A DNA stretch of 6,691 bases from Sphingomonadaceae bacterium (GCA_019245455.1 JAFARM010000172.1:1-6691); one strand, 5' to 3'; positions 1-6,424 are shown, counted from the stretch's first letter. Notes: generated by a model not told the origin, from the letters alone. A program made the numbers and translations.

Positions 1-446
1 GCGGCGCGGCTCGCCGGCAGCGGGGATGCGGGCGGTGCCGACGCCACCGGCACGGCGGCCACCGGCGGCGGGGCCGCCACCACGACCGTCGGCGGGCGGC
101 TGCGCGCGACGAGCAGCCAGACGATCGCCGCGCCCTGGATTAGCAGCAGGGCGGCAACCAGGACGCGCCATGGCGAGACGGGGGGCCGCGCCGCCCCCGC
201 GCCGGCAGGCGGGGTCCGATAACGGGACGGCGGGTCCGTGACCGGGCGGCCGCCATCGGCGGAAGGTGCGGCGGACGGCGGCAGGGCAGCGGACGGGGGC
301 GGGACGGCGCGGCGGGGTGGCGGATCGCGGTCGATGCTGCCGCCCCGGGGGATTTCCCCGAAGATCTCGACCGCTCGCCGCTGCCGCCACGCCTCGTCCA
401 CGACCACCGCCTGTCCTTGCGGGGGCACAACGGTTCGCCGCCGCAT
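1..446 (-). CDS. Unrecognised proline-rich single-pass membrane protein (3' end beyond the left edge)
   Basis: I do not recognise this gene. The minus-strand frame is open from the ATG at 446 to the window edge (148 complete codons) and its third codon positions are strongly G/C, as in a real gene here. Residues 1-46 are charged and arginine-rich, with a stretch reading RRAVEIFGEIPRGG at 23-36. Residues 47-92 are Pro/Ala-rich and probably disordered. A clear hydrophobic helix lies at about 93-114 (W...VLVAALLLIQGAAIVWLLVA), followed by Arg115. A Pro/Ala/Val-rich linker then runs to the edge. With no signal peptide and Arg-rich residues before the helix, the N-terminus is probably cytoplasmic and the unseen C-terminal part periplasmic (inference). 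The frame is also open upstream to an ATG at 530, but that start would overlap the divergent hydrolase; 446 is preferred, although its ribosome site is weak. TonB-, SPOR- or LysM-type envelope proteins share this layout, but the diagnostic domain would lie outside the window. Confidence 0.6.
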   Translation of the reverse strand, partial: MRRRTVVPPQGQAVVVDEAWRQRRAVEIFGEIPRGGSIDRDPPPRRAVPPPSAALPPSAAPSADGGRPVTDPPSRYRTPPAGAGAARPPVSPWRVLVAALLLIQGAAIVWLLVARSRPPTVVVAAPPPVAAVPVASAPPASPLPASRA

Positions 447-516
447 TTCGTTGCAGGCGCGCGCGACGCCGTAGCCGGGGTCGCCGCCGCGCGCTAAGGA
501 TCGGGAAAACGCCTGC

Positions 517-521
517 GGGAG
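517..521 (+). promoter_or_regulatory. Ribosome binding site of the alpha/beta hydrolase
   Basis: GGGAG lies seven bases before the ATG at 529. It supports that start over in-frame internal methionines such as residue 14 or 23. Confidence 0.65.
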
Positions 522-528
522 AAAAGCC

Positions 529-1503
529 ATGCCGTCCGTCCGTCCCGATGTCGCCGCCTTCCTCGCCATGCTCGCCGCCGCACCGGGGCCGAAGATGGAG
601 GAGGGCACGCCCGAGGCGGCGCGGACGATGATGCTGGCGATGCGGGCGATGACCGAGCGGCCGCGCGGCGACCTCGCCGTCGTCCGCGACGTCGCCATCC
701 CGGCCCCCGAAGGCCATGCGATCCCCGCGCGGGTCTACAGCGCCGCCGCCACGCCGCCGGCCGGCCCGGTCGTCGTCTACTTCCACGGCGGCGGCTGGGT
801 CATCGGCAATATCGAGACGCACGATTCTTTGTGCGCCGAGATCGCCCGCGTCCTCGGCCTGACCGTCGTCAGCGTCGACTATCGGCTCGCCCCCGAGCAC
901 CCCTTCCCCGCCGCGGTCGACGACGCGCTGGCGGCGATGCGCTGGCTGGCGTCGACGCCGAACGCGGTCGGCCACGCCATCACCGGCCTCGTTCCCGCGG
1001 GCGACAGCGCCGGCGGCAACCTCGCCGCGGTCGTCAGCCAGACGCTGCACGGCGAGCTGGTCGTGCCGATCGTTGCGCAGTGGCTGATCTACCCCGGCGT
1101 CGACATGACCGCGACCGAGGGCAGCATGGTCGAGTTCGGCGATGGCTATCTGCTCACCGCCGGTGGGATGCGCTGGTTCAGCGAGCATTATATGGGGGCG
1201 AGCGATGTCCGCGACGTCCGCGCCTCGCCGGCGCTCGCCGCCTCGCTCGCCGGACAGCCGCCGGCGATGGTCTTCACCTGCGGGCTCGACCCGCTGCGCG
1301 ACCAGGGCCGTGCCTATGCCGGCCGCCTGATCGCCGCCGGCGTCGATGTGTCGTTCCTTGAGGCCGCGGGCCAGATCCACGGCTGCTTCACGCTCCGCCA
1401 GGCGATCCCCAGCACGCAGGCCGACCTCCACGCCTGCCTCGCCGCGCTCAAGCTGCTGATCGCCGACGCCGCCGCGCCGGCGCTGGCGCAGGCGGCGGAG
1501 TGA
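529..1503 (+). CDS. Alpha/beta hydrolase, hormone-sensitive-lipase (family IV) esterase
   Basis: A probably cytoplasmic serine esterase or lipase that should hydrolyse short to medium acyl esters; the physiological substrate cannot be read from the sequence. The 324 residues match the usual size of the family. The oxyanion-hole motif HGGGW is at 86-90, and [16 protein letters not shown] at 117-132 is typical of the hormone-sensitive-lipase group. The nucleophile elbow GDSAGG at 158-163 places the catalytic serine at 160. The likely acid is Asp254 in GLDPLRDQG, and the likely base is His284 in QIHG. There is no signal peptide. The start is backed by a GGGAG site seven bases upstream. The last codons overlap rppH by four bases (GTGA), so the two are probably co-transcribed and translationally coupled, although no functional link is obvious. 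The family assignment is secure; the substrate is unknown. Confidence 0.95.
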   Translation: MPSVRPDVAAFLAMLAAAPGPKMEEGTPEAARTMMLAMRAMTERPRGDLAVVRDVAIPAPEGHAIPARVYSAAATPPAGPVVVYFHGGGWVIGNIETHDSLCAEIARVLGLTVVSVDYRLAPEHPFPAAVDDALAAMRWLASTPNAVGHAITGLVPAGDSAGGNLAAVVSQTLHGELVVPIVAQWLIYPGVDMTATEGSMVEFGDGYLLTAGGMRWFSEHYMGASDVRDVRASPALAASLAGQPPAMVFTCGLDPLRDQGRAYAGRLIAAGVDVSFLEAAGQIHGCFTLRQAIPSTQADLHACLAALKLLIADAAAPALAQAAE

Positions 1504-1982
1504 CCGACCACCGCACGGTCGCGGCGCTGCCCTACCGGCCGGGCGTCGGCATCATGCTGCTCAATGCCGAGAACAAGGTGTTCACCGGCCAGCGGCTCGA
1601 TTCGAAGCTTGAGGCTTGGCAGATGCCGCAGGGCGGGATCGACGAGGGCGAGGACCCACGCACGACCGCTTTCCGCGAGCTGGCCGAGGAAACCGGGATC
1701 ACCAAGGCCGAGATCATCGCCCAATCCAAGGGTTGGCTGACCTACGACCTGCCCGACGACCTGGTCGGCACGGTGTGGCACGGGCGCTACCGCGGGCAGC
1801 GGCAGAAGTGGTTTGCGATGCGCTTCCTGGGGGCCGACAGCGACATCGACATCGCCACCGCGCACCCCGAGTTCCGCGCCTGGCGCTGGTCGAGCCTCGA
1901 CGAGCTTCAAGGGCTCATCGTGCCGTTCAAGCGCGCGCTGTACGAGGCCGTGATCGCCGAGTTCCGCGACCTGATCGCTTAG
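1500..1982 (+). CDS. rppH: RNA pyrophosphohydrolase, Nudix family
   Basis: RppH removes pyrophosphate from the 5' triphosphate of mRNAs, leaving a monophosphate that exposes the transcript to RNase E-type decay. Related Nudix proteins also cleave diadenosine polyphosphates (IalA/YgdP type). The protein has 160 residues, normal for the family. The complete Nudix box GX5EX7REUXEEXGU spans about residues 45-67, with metal-binding REUXEE at 59-64 (RELAEE). The family opening [13 protein letters not shown] is at 10-22, and the segments QMPQGGID and YDLP also fit RppH. The start is a GTG overlapping the TGA of the upstream esterase; it is chosen because the conserved N-terminal strand begins only ten residues later. 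The TAG stop overlaps the stop codon of the convergent barrel gene by four bases. Nothing is missing from the catalytic motif. Confidence 0.93.
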   Translation: MTDHRTVAALPYRPGVGIMLLNAENKVFTGQRLDSKLEAWQMPQGGIDEGEDPRTTAFRELAEETGITKAEIIAQSKGWLTYDLPDDLVGTVWHGRYRGQRQKWFAMRFLGADSDIDIATAHPEFRAWRWSSLDELQGLIVPFKRALYEAVIAEFRDLIA

Positions 1983-2728
1983 AACCGGACGCCGACGCGG
2001 GCGACGACGCCGTCCTCGCGGTTCTTCTGCAGCCGGCCCGGCGCGATCCGCGGCAGGTCGTTGCCGACATAGTCGAGGCCGAGGACGACGACGCGCAGCA
2101 CGCGCGCCTCGACGCCGGCGCGCCAGTCGGTCTTGACCCCGCCCGTACCAGAAGCGCGGAACCCGGCGAAGGCCCCCGCCTCCCGCCCGACGGCGGCGCG
2201 CAGCGTCAGCGGCGTCGTCGGGATCGCCGCCGCCGCCCGCGCCTGCAGGTAGAGGTTGCCCCCCGGTGCCGCGCCCTGGTCGGGGGCATAGTTGGCCGCC
2301 AGCGTCAGCGTCGCCGGGCCGAGCGCGCCGGCGAGGCTGGCGAAGACCTCGCCGTTCGCCGCCTCGCCGCCGGGATGGAGATAGCCGATCGCGCCGACGC
2401 TCGGGGTCAGCAGCCCGAAGCTGCGGCTCCACCCCGCCGACAGATCCACCTCCGCCGACCGCGTTTCGACGGCGTAGCGCCCGCGCGACGACGAGATCGC
2501 CTCGACCCCCGCGAACCACGGGCCCGCCTGGCCGCTGAGCGTGCCGTCGGCGACCGGCTGCCGGTCGCTCAGCGACACACCGCGGAAACGGTAGTCGCTG
2601 AGAACGTCGCCGGCGACGCTGACCTCGGCTGCCGCGACCGGCGCGGCGGCACCGATCGCGACGAGGATGTTGCATCGCAGCAACAGCCAGGCTCGACGGC
2701 CGGGGGCGACGCGACGCGACGGGTGCAT
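1979..2728 (-). CDS. TorF-like putative porin, outer-membrane beta-barrel protein
   Basis: A 249-residue protein with a signal peptide: Arg-rich start, hydrophobic core at about 13-30, and likely cleavage after VAAA (residue 34). The mature part begins [21 protein letters not shown], which is the hallmark N-terminal strand of the TorF/TIGR02001 family of putative porins. The rest alternates short amphipathic strands with Gly-rich turns and ends in Phe (VARVGVRF), the usual barrel-assembly signal. It should sit in the outer membrane; its transported solute is unknown. The frame could also start at a TTG at 2767, but the ATG at 2728 gives a cleaner signal peptide and is preferred. It lies 51 bases downstream of the BBP2-like barrel gene on the same strand, so the two probably share an mRNA. 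Its TAA overlaps the rppH stop, and no terminator is visible between them. Confidence 0.85.
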   Translation of the reverse strand: MHPSRRVAPGRRAWLLLRCNILVAIGAAAPVAAAEVSVAGDVLSDYRFRGVSLSDRQPVADGTLSGQAGPWFAGVEAISSSRGRYAVETRSAEVDLSAGWSRSFGLLTPSVGAIGYLHPGGEAANGEVFASLAGALGPATLTLAANYAPDQGAAPGGNLYLQARAAAAIPTTPLTLRAAVGREAGAFAGFRASGTGGVKTDWRAGVEARVLRVVVLGLDYVGNDLPRIAPGRLQKNREDGVVARVGVRF

Positions 2729-2779
2729 AATATCCGGGCACCTGCGCCGCGACGGCCCAAAAAGCAAGCAGCGCCCGGC

Positions 2780-3967
2780 CTAGAACAGCACCCCGACCTC
2801 GAACACGCCGCGCGTCTGCGAATGGGCATTGCCGTCGTTGCCGAAGGCGAAACCGGCGGTGGTGCCGGTCGCGCGGACGTACGACAGCTCGGCGCGGGCG
2901 AAGAAGATCTTCCACGTGTAGGTCGGCGTCAGCGTCAGCGACCAGGCGTCGCTGCCCGGGCCGTAGAGGTAGTTCGCCGCCGTGCCGCCCGGCGTCCCCG
3001 ACGAGCTGACATATTCGGCGCGCCCCGACAGGCTGAGCGCCGGTGTGATGGCATAGCGCGCGAGCACCGCCCCGCCCCACGTCTCCGCGGACGTCGTGCC
3101 GAGGAACGGCAGCGCGTCGACGTGGGTGTACTGGATATAGGGCTGGATCACCCACTTGCCCTTGGTGCGCGTGTAGATCAGGTCGTAGATCTGCTGGTTG
3201 TTGAGCACCGGGCTGGTGACGAACGTCGCCTTGGTGATCGTCCGCGTGTTGCCCTGCGCGGTGAAGGCGAGCACGTCGGCGGGGTCGATCGTCCACGCGA
3301 CCGAGCCCGACAGCGTACTGTACTTGCTCGAATAATAGCCGTCGCTGAAAGCCAGCGAGAAGGCCAGTGGGCCGTGCGTGTAGTTCGCCTGAACCCCCTT
3401 CGACACCGCCGGCTCGAGGTTCCACAGCAGGCCGCGGTCGATGTTCATGTTTTCAAAGGTGAAGGTGTATTCGGCCCCGACCAGCGTCGGCAGCTTGCCG
3501 ACCTGCACCGAGAAGGCCGAGGTCGGCGCGATCTTGACGAACGCCTGCGGGATCGGGCCGAAGGTCGATTCGTTGGTGCGCGACGCGCGCAGGTACGGCA
3601 CGCCGAGCGAGGGCAGCGAATAGATGCCCGCCTGCGCCATGAACTGGAAGACGCCGTCGATCTTCTGGACGACGACCTGCCCGTTCGAAATGTCGCCGAA
3701 CGAATCGTGGTCGCCGGGGACGGCATGGTCCTGGAAGCGGCCGATGCCCGACAACGCGCCGTTGACATAGACCTTGCCGAAGCCGTCGAGGTCGAAGCTG
3801 ACCGGCGTCGCGGCATAGCTCAGCGGCCCGGCAAGCGCGGGCAGCAGCGCGGGCGCGGTGGGGGCGGCGGCGGGCGCCTCGGCCGGCGGCGCGGGGGGTG
3901 CCTCCTGTGCGGTGGCGGGCACGGCGGCGACGGCGGCGAGCGATGCCGCGACAGCGATTTTCTTCAT
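2780..3967 (-). CDS. BBP2-like outer-membrane beta-barrel porin
   Basis: A 395-residue exported barrel. Residues 1-20 form a signal peptide (MKKIAVAAS..., cleavage after ATA before Gln21). A Pro/Ala-rich linker spans about 21-48 and the barrel follows. The stretch GKLPTLVGAEYTFTFENMN at about 158-175 and WNLEPAVSKGVQANY at about 182-196 match my recollection of the putative beta-barrel porin-2 (OmpL-like, PF07642) family. Paired Tyr/Trp girdle strands continue to a terminal Phe (FEVGVLF). It probably forms an outer-membrane channel for small solutes; the substrate is unknown. The ATG at 3967 is chosen over longer in-frame starts (to 4171) because an AGGGAG ribosome site lies six bases upstream and the signal peptide begins there. 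It is first in a probable two-gene unit with the TorF-like gene. Upstream, on the same strand, is a candidate sRNA with its own terminator. Confidence 0.9.
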   Translation of the reverse strand: MKKIAVAASLAAVAAVPATAQEAPPAPPAEAPAAAPTAPALLPALAGPLSYAATPVSFDLDGFGKVYVNGALSGIGRFQDHAVPGDHDSFGDISNGQVVVQKIDGVFQFMAQAGIYSLPSLGVPYLRASRTNESTFGPIPQAFVKIAPTSAFSVQVGKLPTLVGAEYTFTFENMNIDRGLLWNLEPAVSKGVQANYTHGPLAFSLAFSDGYYSSKYSTLSGSVAWTIDPADVLAFTAQGNTRTITKATFVTSPVLNNQQIYDLIYTRTKGKWVIQPYIQYTHVDALPFLGTTSAETWGGAVLARYAITPALSLSGRAEYVSSSGTPGGTAANYLYGPGSDAWSLTLTPTYTWKIFFARAELSYVRATGTTAGFAFGNDGNAHSQTRGVFEVGVLF

Positions 3968-3973
3968 CTTCTT

Positions 3974-3985
3974 CTCCCTGCTCCC
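3974..3985 (-). promoter_or_regulatory. Ribosome binding site of the BBP2-like porin, with a doubled GGGAG
   Basis: On the minus strand the leader reads GGGAGCAGGGAG, ending six bases before the ATG at 3967. The proximal copy (3974-3978) is the ribosome site that decides the start. The distal copy (3981-3985) repeats the same five bases. Either can pair with the CUCCC of the candidate sRNA upstream. Confidence 0.7.
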
Positions 3986-4069
3986 GAGCCAAGCGGCGAC
4001 GGCGTCTTTGTGCGACGCAACATCCGTGCCATGCCATGGCGAAAGGGGGGCCGCCCGTAGGGAAAGCAT

Positions 4070-4103
4070 AAAGAGAGGGCCGGTGGTCGAAACCACCGGC
4101 CCT
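4070..4103 (-). terminator. Intrinsic terminator of the candidate sRNA
   Basis: AGGGCCGGTGGT and ACCACCGGCCCT pair perfectly over 12 bp around a TTCG loop when read on the minus strand. The sequence after it is CTCTTTAT, an interrupted U-rich tract. On the plus strand the loop is CGAA and no T-run follows, so the minus orientation is the better reading. It lies about 100 bases before the porin start, so it would end a short upstream transcript rather than the porin mRNA. Confidence 0.6.
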
Positions 4104-4140
4104 GAGTAAAATCCTTGGGGAGGATCGCCTTTCGGCCCGT
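4070..4140 (-). ncRNA. Candidate small regulatory RNA, SuhB/MmgR (alpha-r8)-like
   Basis: This minus-strand segment, about 70 bases long, looks like a compact sRNA. Its 5' part can form a small GCC-GAAA-GGC hairpin (4127-4136). Next comes a hairpin with ATCCT/AGGAT arms (4111-4125) that displays CCCCA, so the segment UCCUCCCC presents an anti-Shine-Dalgarno sequence. A short A/U-rich linker (UUUUACUC) follows. The last element is a 12-bp perfect GC-rich hairpin with a UUCG loop (4076-4103), followed by CUCUUUAU. Exposed CCUCCC plus a strong terminator and a length of 70-80 nt is what is known of the SuhB/MmgR sRNAs of alphaproteobacteria, which act in trans on ribosome binding sites, with Hfq reported for some members. 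The family name is my inference from recall, not a search. The exact 5' end is uncertain by several bases. Alternatively it is only a structured leader of the porin mRNA. Confidence 0.5.
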
Positions 4141-4142
4141 CT

Positions 4143-4171
4143 CTTGTGCACTGCAGCAAAAGCGTTTGCAA
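4143..4171 (-). promoter_or_regulatory. Possible promoter of the candidate sRNA
   Basis: On the minus strand TTGCAA (4166-4171) and CACAAG (4143-4148) are 17 bases apart, and a start about seven bases later would fall at about 4136-4138, where the structured segment begins. The -35 match is moderate and the -10 match is weak, so this is a positional suggestion only. Confidence 0.3.
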
Positions 4172-4209
4172 GAGGGAAAATGGTTACCGTCGATCACGAC
4201 ATCGCGCGG

Positions 4210-4237
4210 TTGACCCGTTCCACGTCCGTTCTATAGC
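4210..4237 (+). promoter_or_regulatory. Promoter of parE
   Basis: TTGACC (4210-4215) and TATAGC (4232-4237) are separated by 16 bases, a good sigma-70-type match in this GC-rich background. The expected transcription start is about 4243-4245, and the parE ATG begins at 4245, so the transcript would have almost no leader. The AGGG directly against the ATG (4241-4244) is too close to act as a normal ribosome site. Confidence 0.6.
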
Positions 4238-4244
4238 CGCAGGG

Positions 4245-6221
4245 ATGAGCGACCTCTTCTCCGCCGCGACCTCGACGGCGACCGACTACGACGCCAGCCA
4301 CATCGAGGTGCTCGAGGGACTCGAACCCGTCCGCCGCCGCCCCGGAATGTACATCGGCGGCGTCGACGAGCGCGCGCTCCACCACCTTGCCGCCGAAGTG
4401 CTCGACAACGCCATGGACGAGGCGGTCGCCGGCCACGCGACGCGGATCGAGGTGACGCTCGCTGCCGGCAACCGGCTGACCATCGCCGACAACGGCCGCG
4501 GCATCCCGGTCGACGACCACCCCAAGTTCCCCGGCAGGTCGGCGCTCGAGGTGATCCTGACGACGCTCCATTCGGGCGGCAAGTTCGCCGGCAAAGCCTA
4601 TGCGACAAGCGGGGGCCTGCACGGCGTCGGCGTGTCGGTGGTCAACGCGCTGTCCGCCGAGCTGACGGTCGAGGTCGCGCGGGGCAAGGCGCTCTACCGC
4701 CAGCGTTTCTCGCGCGGCGCGCCGCTGACGCCGCTTGAGCCGCTCGGCCCGGTCAACGGCCGGCGCGGCACGACCGTCAGCTTCAGCCCCGACGAGGAGA
4801 TCTTCGGCGAGGGCGCGGCGTTCAAGCCGGCGCGCCTCTACCGGCTGGCGCGGTCGAAGGCGTACCTGTTCGGCGGCGTCGAGATCCGCTGGAAGTGCGA
4901 CCCCGAGGTCATCACCGACTCGACCCCCTCAGCGGCGACCTTCCAGTTCCCCGGCGGCCTCGCCGACCACCTGACCGAGCAGCTCGCCGACCGCGAGCGC
5001 GTCGTCCCCGACCTGTTCGCCGGCCGCGCCGACCTCGCCGAGGGGCGCGGCAGCGTCGAATGGGCGGTCGCCTGGCCGCAATGGGGCGACGGCGCCGCCA
5101 GCACCTACTGCAACACCATCCCCACGCCCGACGGCGGCACGCACGAGGCGGGCCTGCGCAGCGCGCTGACCCGCGGCGTCAAGGGCTTCGCGTCGCTCGT
5201 CGGCAACAAGCGCGCCGCCGAGCTGACGCCCGAGGACGTCGTCACCGGCAGCGAGCTGATGCTCAGCCTGTTCATCCGCGACCCCCAGTTCCAGAGCCAG
5301 ACCAAGGATCGCCTGACCAGCCCCGAGGCGACACGCCTCGTCGAAGGCGCGATCCGCGACCATTTCGACCACTGGCTCGCCGGCGACGAGGGCCGCGCCC
5401 GCACCCTGCTCGGCGTCCTCATCGAGCGCATGGACGAGCGCCTGCGCCGCCGCGCCGAGGCGCTCGACAAGCGCAAGACGGCGACCAACAAGCGCACCGT
5501 CCGCCTGCCCGGCAAGCTGACCGACTGCGCCCGCAGCGGTGCCGACGGCACCGAGCTGTTCATCGTCGAGGGCGACTCGGCGGGCGGCTCGGCCAAGCAG
5601 GCGCGCGACCGGGCGACGCAGGCGGTGCTGCCGATCCGCGGCAAGATCTTGAACGTCGCCAGCGCCAACGCCGCGAAGGTCGGGGCCAACAGCGAGATCG
5701 GCGACCTGATCCAGGCGCTCGGCTGCGGCACGCGCGACCGCTTCTCTCCGGAGGCGCTGCGCTACGAGAAGGTCGTCATCATGACCGACGCCGACGTCGA
5801 CGGCGCGCACATCGCGACGCTGCTGATGACCTTCTTCTTCCAGGAGATGCCGGGGCTGGTCCAGGCCGGGCGGCTGTTCCTGGCGCAGCCGCCGCTCTAC
5901 CGCCTCGCCGCCGGCGGCACGGTCGAATACGCCCGCGACGAGGCCCACCGCGCCGAGCTGATGCGGACCGTGTTCAAGGGCAGGAAAGTCGAGGTCGGCC
6001 GCTTCAAGGGGCTGGGCGAGATGGCGTCGGCGCAGCTCCGCGAAACGACGATGGACCCGGCCAAGCGCACCCTGCTCCGCGTCCGCTTGCCCGCCGACCC
6101 CGAGGCGCGCAGCGACGTCCGCGGCCTCGTCGACCGCCTGATGGGGAGGAACCCCGAACACCGCTTCGCCTTCATCCAGGCCAGCGCGCGCGAGGTGGAG
6201 GCGGAGGCGATCGATGCGTGA
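4245..6221 (+). CDS. parE: DNA topoisomerase IV subunit B
   Basis: ParE is the ATPase subunit of topoisomerase IV. With ParC it forms the A2B2 enzyme that decatenates daughter chromosomes and relaxes supercoils. Its 658 residues are close to the ParE size and well short of gyrase B proteins of 800 or more residues. The GHKL ATPase domain shows EVLDNAMDEA (51-60), DNGRGIP (82-88) and the ATP-lid GGLHGVG (123-129). The transducer domain carries QTKDRL (352-357), whose lysine contacts the ATP gamma-phosphate. The TOPRIM domain has EGDSAGG (442-448, metal-binding Glu442), PIRGKILN (463-470) and DADVDG (515-520). SAKQARDR at 449-456 carries Ala where GyrB usually has Gly, favouring ParE. The frame is open back to 4146, but the conserved N-terminus, the promoter and the position of the ATG support 4245. 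No parC is in the window, which is common in alphaproteobacteria. A long palindrome downstream probably terminates the transcript. Confidence 0.95.
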   Translation: MSDLFSAATSTATDYDASHIEVLEGLEPVRRRPGMYIGGVDERALHHLAAEVLDNAMDEAVAGHATRIEVTLAAGNRLTIADNGRGIPVDDHPKFPGRSALEVILTTLHSGGKFAGKAYATSGGLHGVGVSVVNALSAELTVEVARGKALYRQRFSRGAPLTPLEPLGPVNGRRGTTVSFSPDEEIFGEGAAFKPARLYRLARSKAYLFGGVEIRWKCDPEVITDSTPSAATFQFPGGLADHLTEQLADRERVVPDLFAGRADLAEGRGSVEWAVAWPQWGDGAASTYCNTIPTPDGGTHEAGLRSALTRGVKGFASLVGNKRAAELTPEDVVTGSELMLSLFIRDPQFQSQTKDRLTSPEATRLVEGAIRDHFDHWLAGDEGRARTLLGVLIERMDERLRRRAEALDKRKTATNKRTVRLPGKLTDCARSGADGTELFIVEGDSAGGSAKQARDRATQAVLPIRGKILNVASANAAKVGANSEIGDLIQALGCGTRDRFSPEALRYEKVVIMTDADVDGAHIATLLMTFFFQEMPGLVQAGRLFLAQPPLYRLAAGGTVEYARDEAHRAELMRTVFKGRKVEVGRFKGLGEMASAQLRETTMDPAKRTLLRVRLPADPEARSDVRGLVDRLMGRNPEHRFAFIQASAREVEAEAIDA

Positions 6222-6235
6222 GCTAACCTCCCCTT

Positions 6236-6307
6236 GTCATCCCCGCGAAAGCGGGGACCCATCTCCCGAGGCTTCAGGAGATGGGTCCCCGCTTTCGCGG
6301 GGATGAC
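6236..6307. repeat. REPIN-like palindrome 1 (two inverted REP-type units)
   Basis: Two 31-base arms (6236-6266 and 6277-6307) are perfect inverted copies around a 10-base spacer. Each arm carries a 27-base unit that begins GTCATCCCC and ends GGGGACCCAT, with an internal mini-hairpin CCCCGC-GAAA-GCGGGG. Units of this GTCATCCC...GGGACCC kind are known as dispersed, non-coding repeats in many proteobacteria. A paired inverted arrangement is the form called a REPIN. No T-run follows, so on its own it is a poor intrinsic terminator, though its RNA would be a very stable hairpin. Confidence 0.9.
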
Positions 6308-6335
6308 GGGGTAGAGACGCAGGTTCCTCATCCCT

Positions 6336-6419
6336 CCCCCGTCATCCCGGCGTAGGCCGGGACCCATGACCTCGAACGTTCGAGGTCATAGGTCCCGGCC
6401 TACGCCGGGATGACGGGGG
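6336..6419. repeat. REPIN-like palindrome 2 (two inverted REP-type units)
   Basis: An 84-base palindrome centred between 6377 and 6378 has 41 of 42 pairs matched; the only mismatch is C6365 against A6390. It holds the units 6341-6367 and 6388-6414, related to those of palindrome 1. The mini-hairpin is here CCCGGC-GTAG-GCCGGG, which keeps pairing while changing bases. The centre TCGAACGTTCGA has no unpaired spacer, unlike palindrome 1. Confidence 0.9.
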
Positions 6420-6424
6420 TTTTT
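6336..6424 (+). terminator. Likely intrinsic terminator of parE, formed by palindrome 2
   Basis: Read on the plus strand, the GC-rich arms of palindrome 2 end in GGGGG followed directly by five T (6420-6424), the arrangement of a Rho-independent terminator. It lies 115 bases after the parE stop and 31 bases before uvrC. The hairpin is far longer than a typical terminator stem, so the outer arm probably does most of the work. On the minus strand no comparable T-run is present. Confidence 0.6.

Noticed and set aside
447..528. Divergent promoters between the membrane-protein gene and the esterase
   Set aside because: I searched both strands and found only partial hexamers with poor spacing, so no promoter is called.
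2744..2778. Inverted CCGGGC...GCCCGG in the gap between the two barrel genes as a terminator or attenuator
   Set aside because: Arms of six bases with a 23-base spacer and no following T-run; likely chance in such GC-rich sequence.
1314..3425. A 703-codon minus-strand open frame
   Set aside because: It is a shadow frame of the porin genes and is antisense to rppH and the esterase. Low-complexity Arg-rich product with no domain.
1616..4060. An 814-codon plus-strand open frame
   Set aside because: It runs out of frame through rppH and antisense to both barrel genes. Its product is Arg/Ala/Gly-rich without domains, as expected from a shadow frame in GC-rich DNA.
4154..4171. LacI-family operator at GCAAAAGCGTTTGC
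   Set aside because: The symmetry is broken at the central bases and no LacI-type regulator is nearby. It is equally explained as part of a -35 region.
4929..6161. A 410-codon minus-strand open frame inside parE
   Set aside because: It is antisense to a gene with every topoisomerase motif intact. Its composition mirrors the sense codons, and no independent start signal is seen.
5897..6367. A 156-codon minus-strand frame containing PVIPAKAGTH and FRGDD
   Set aside because: Those peptides are the familiar false translation of the GTCATCCC repeat units; the rest is antisense to parE.
6236..6419. Short CRISPR array
   Set aside because: The repeat units are inverted pairs forming palindromes, not direct repeats with uniform spacers, and no cas gene is present.
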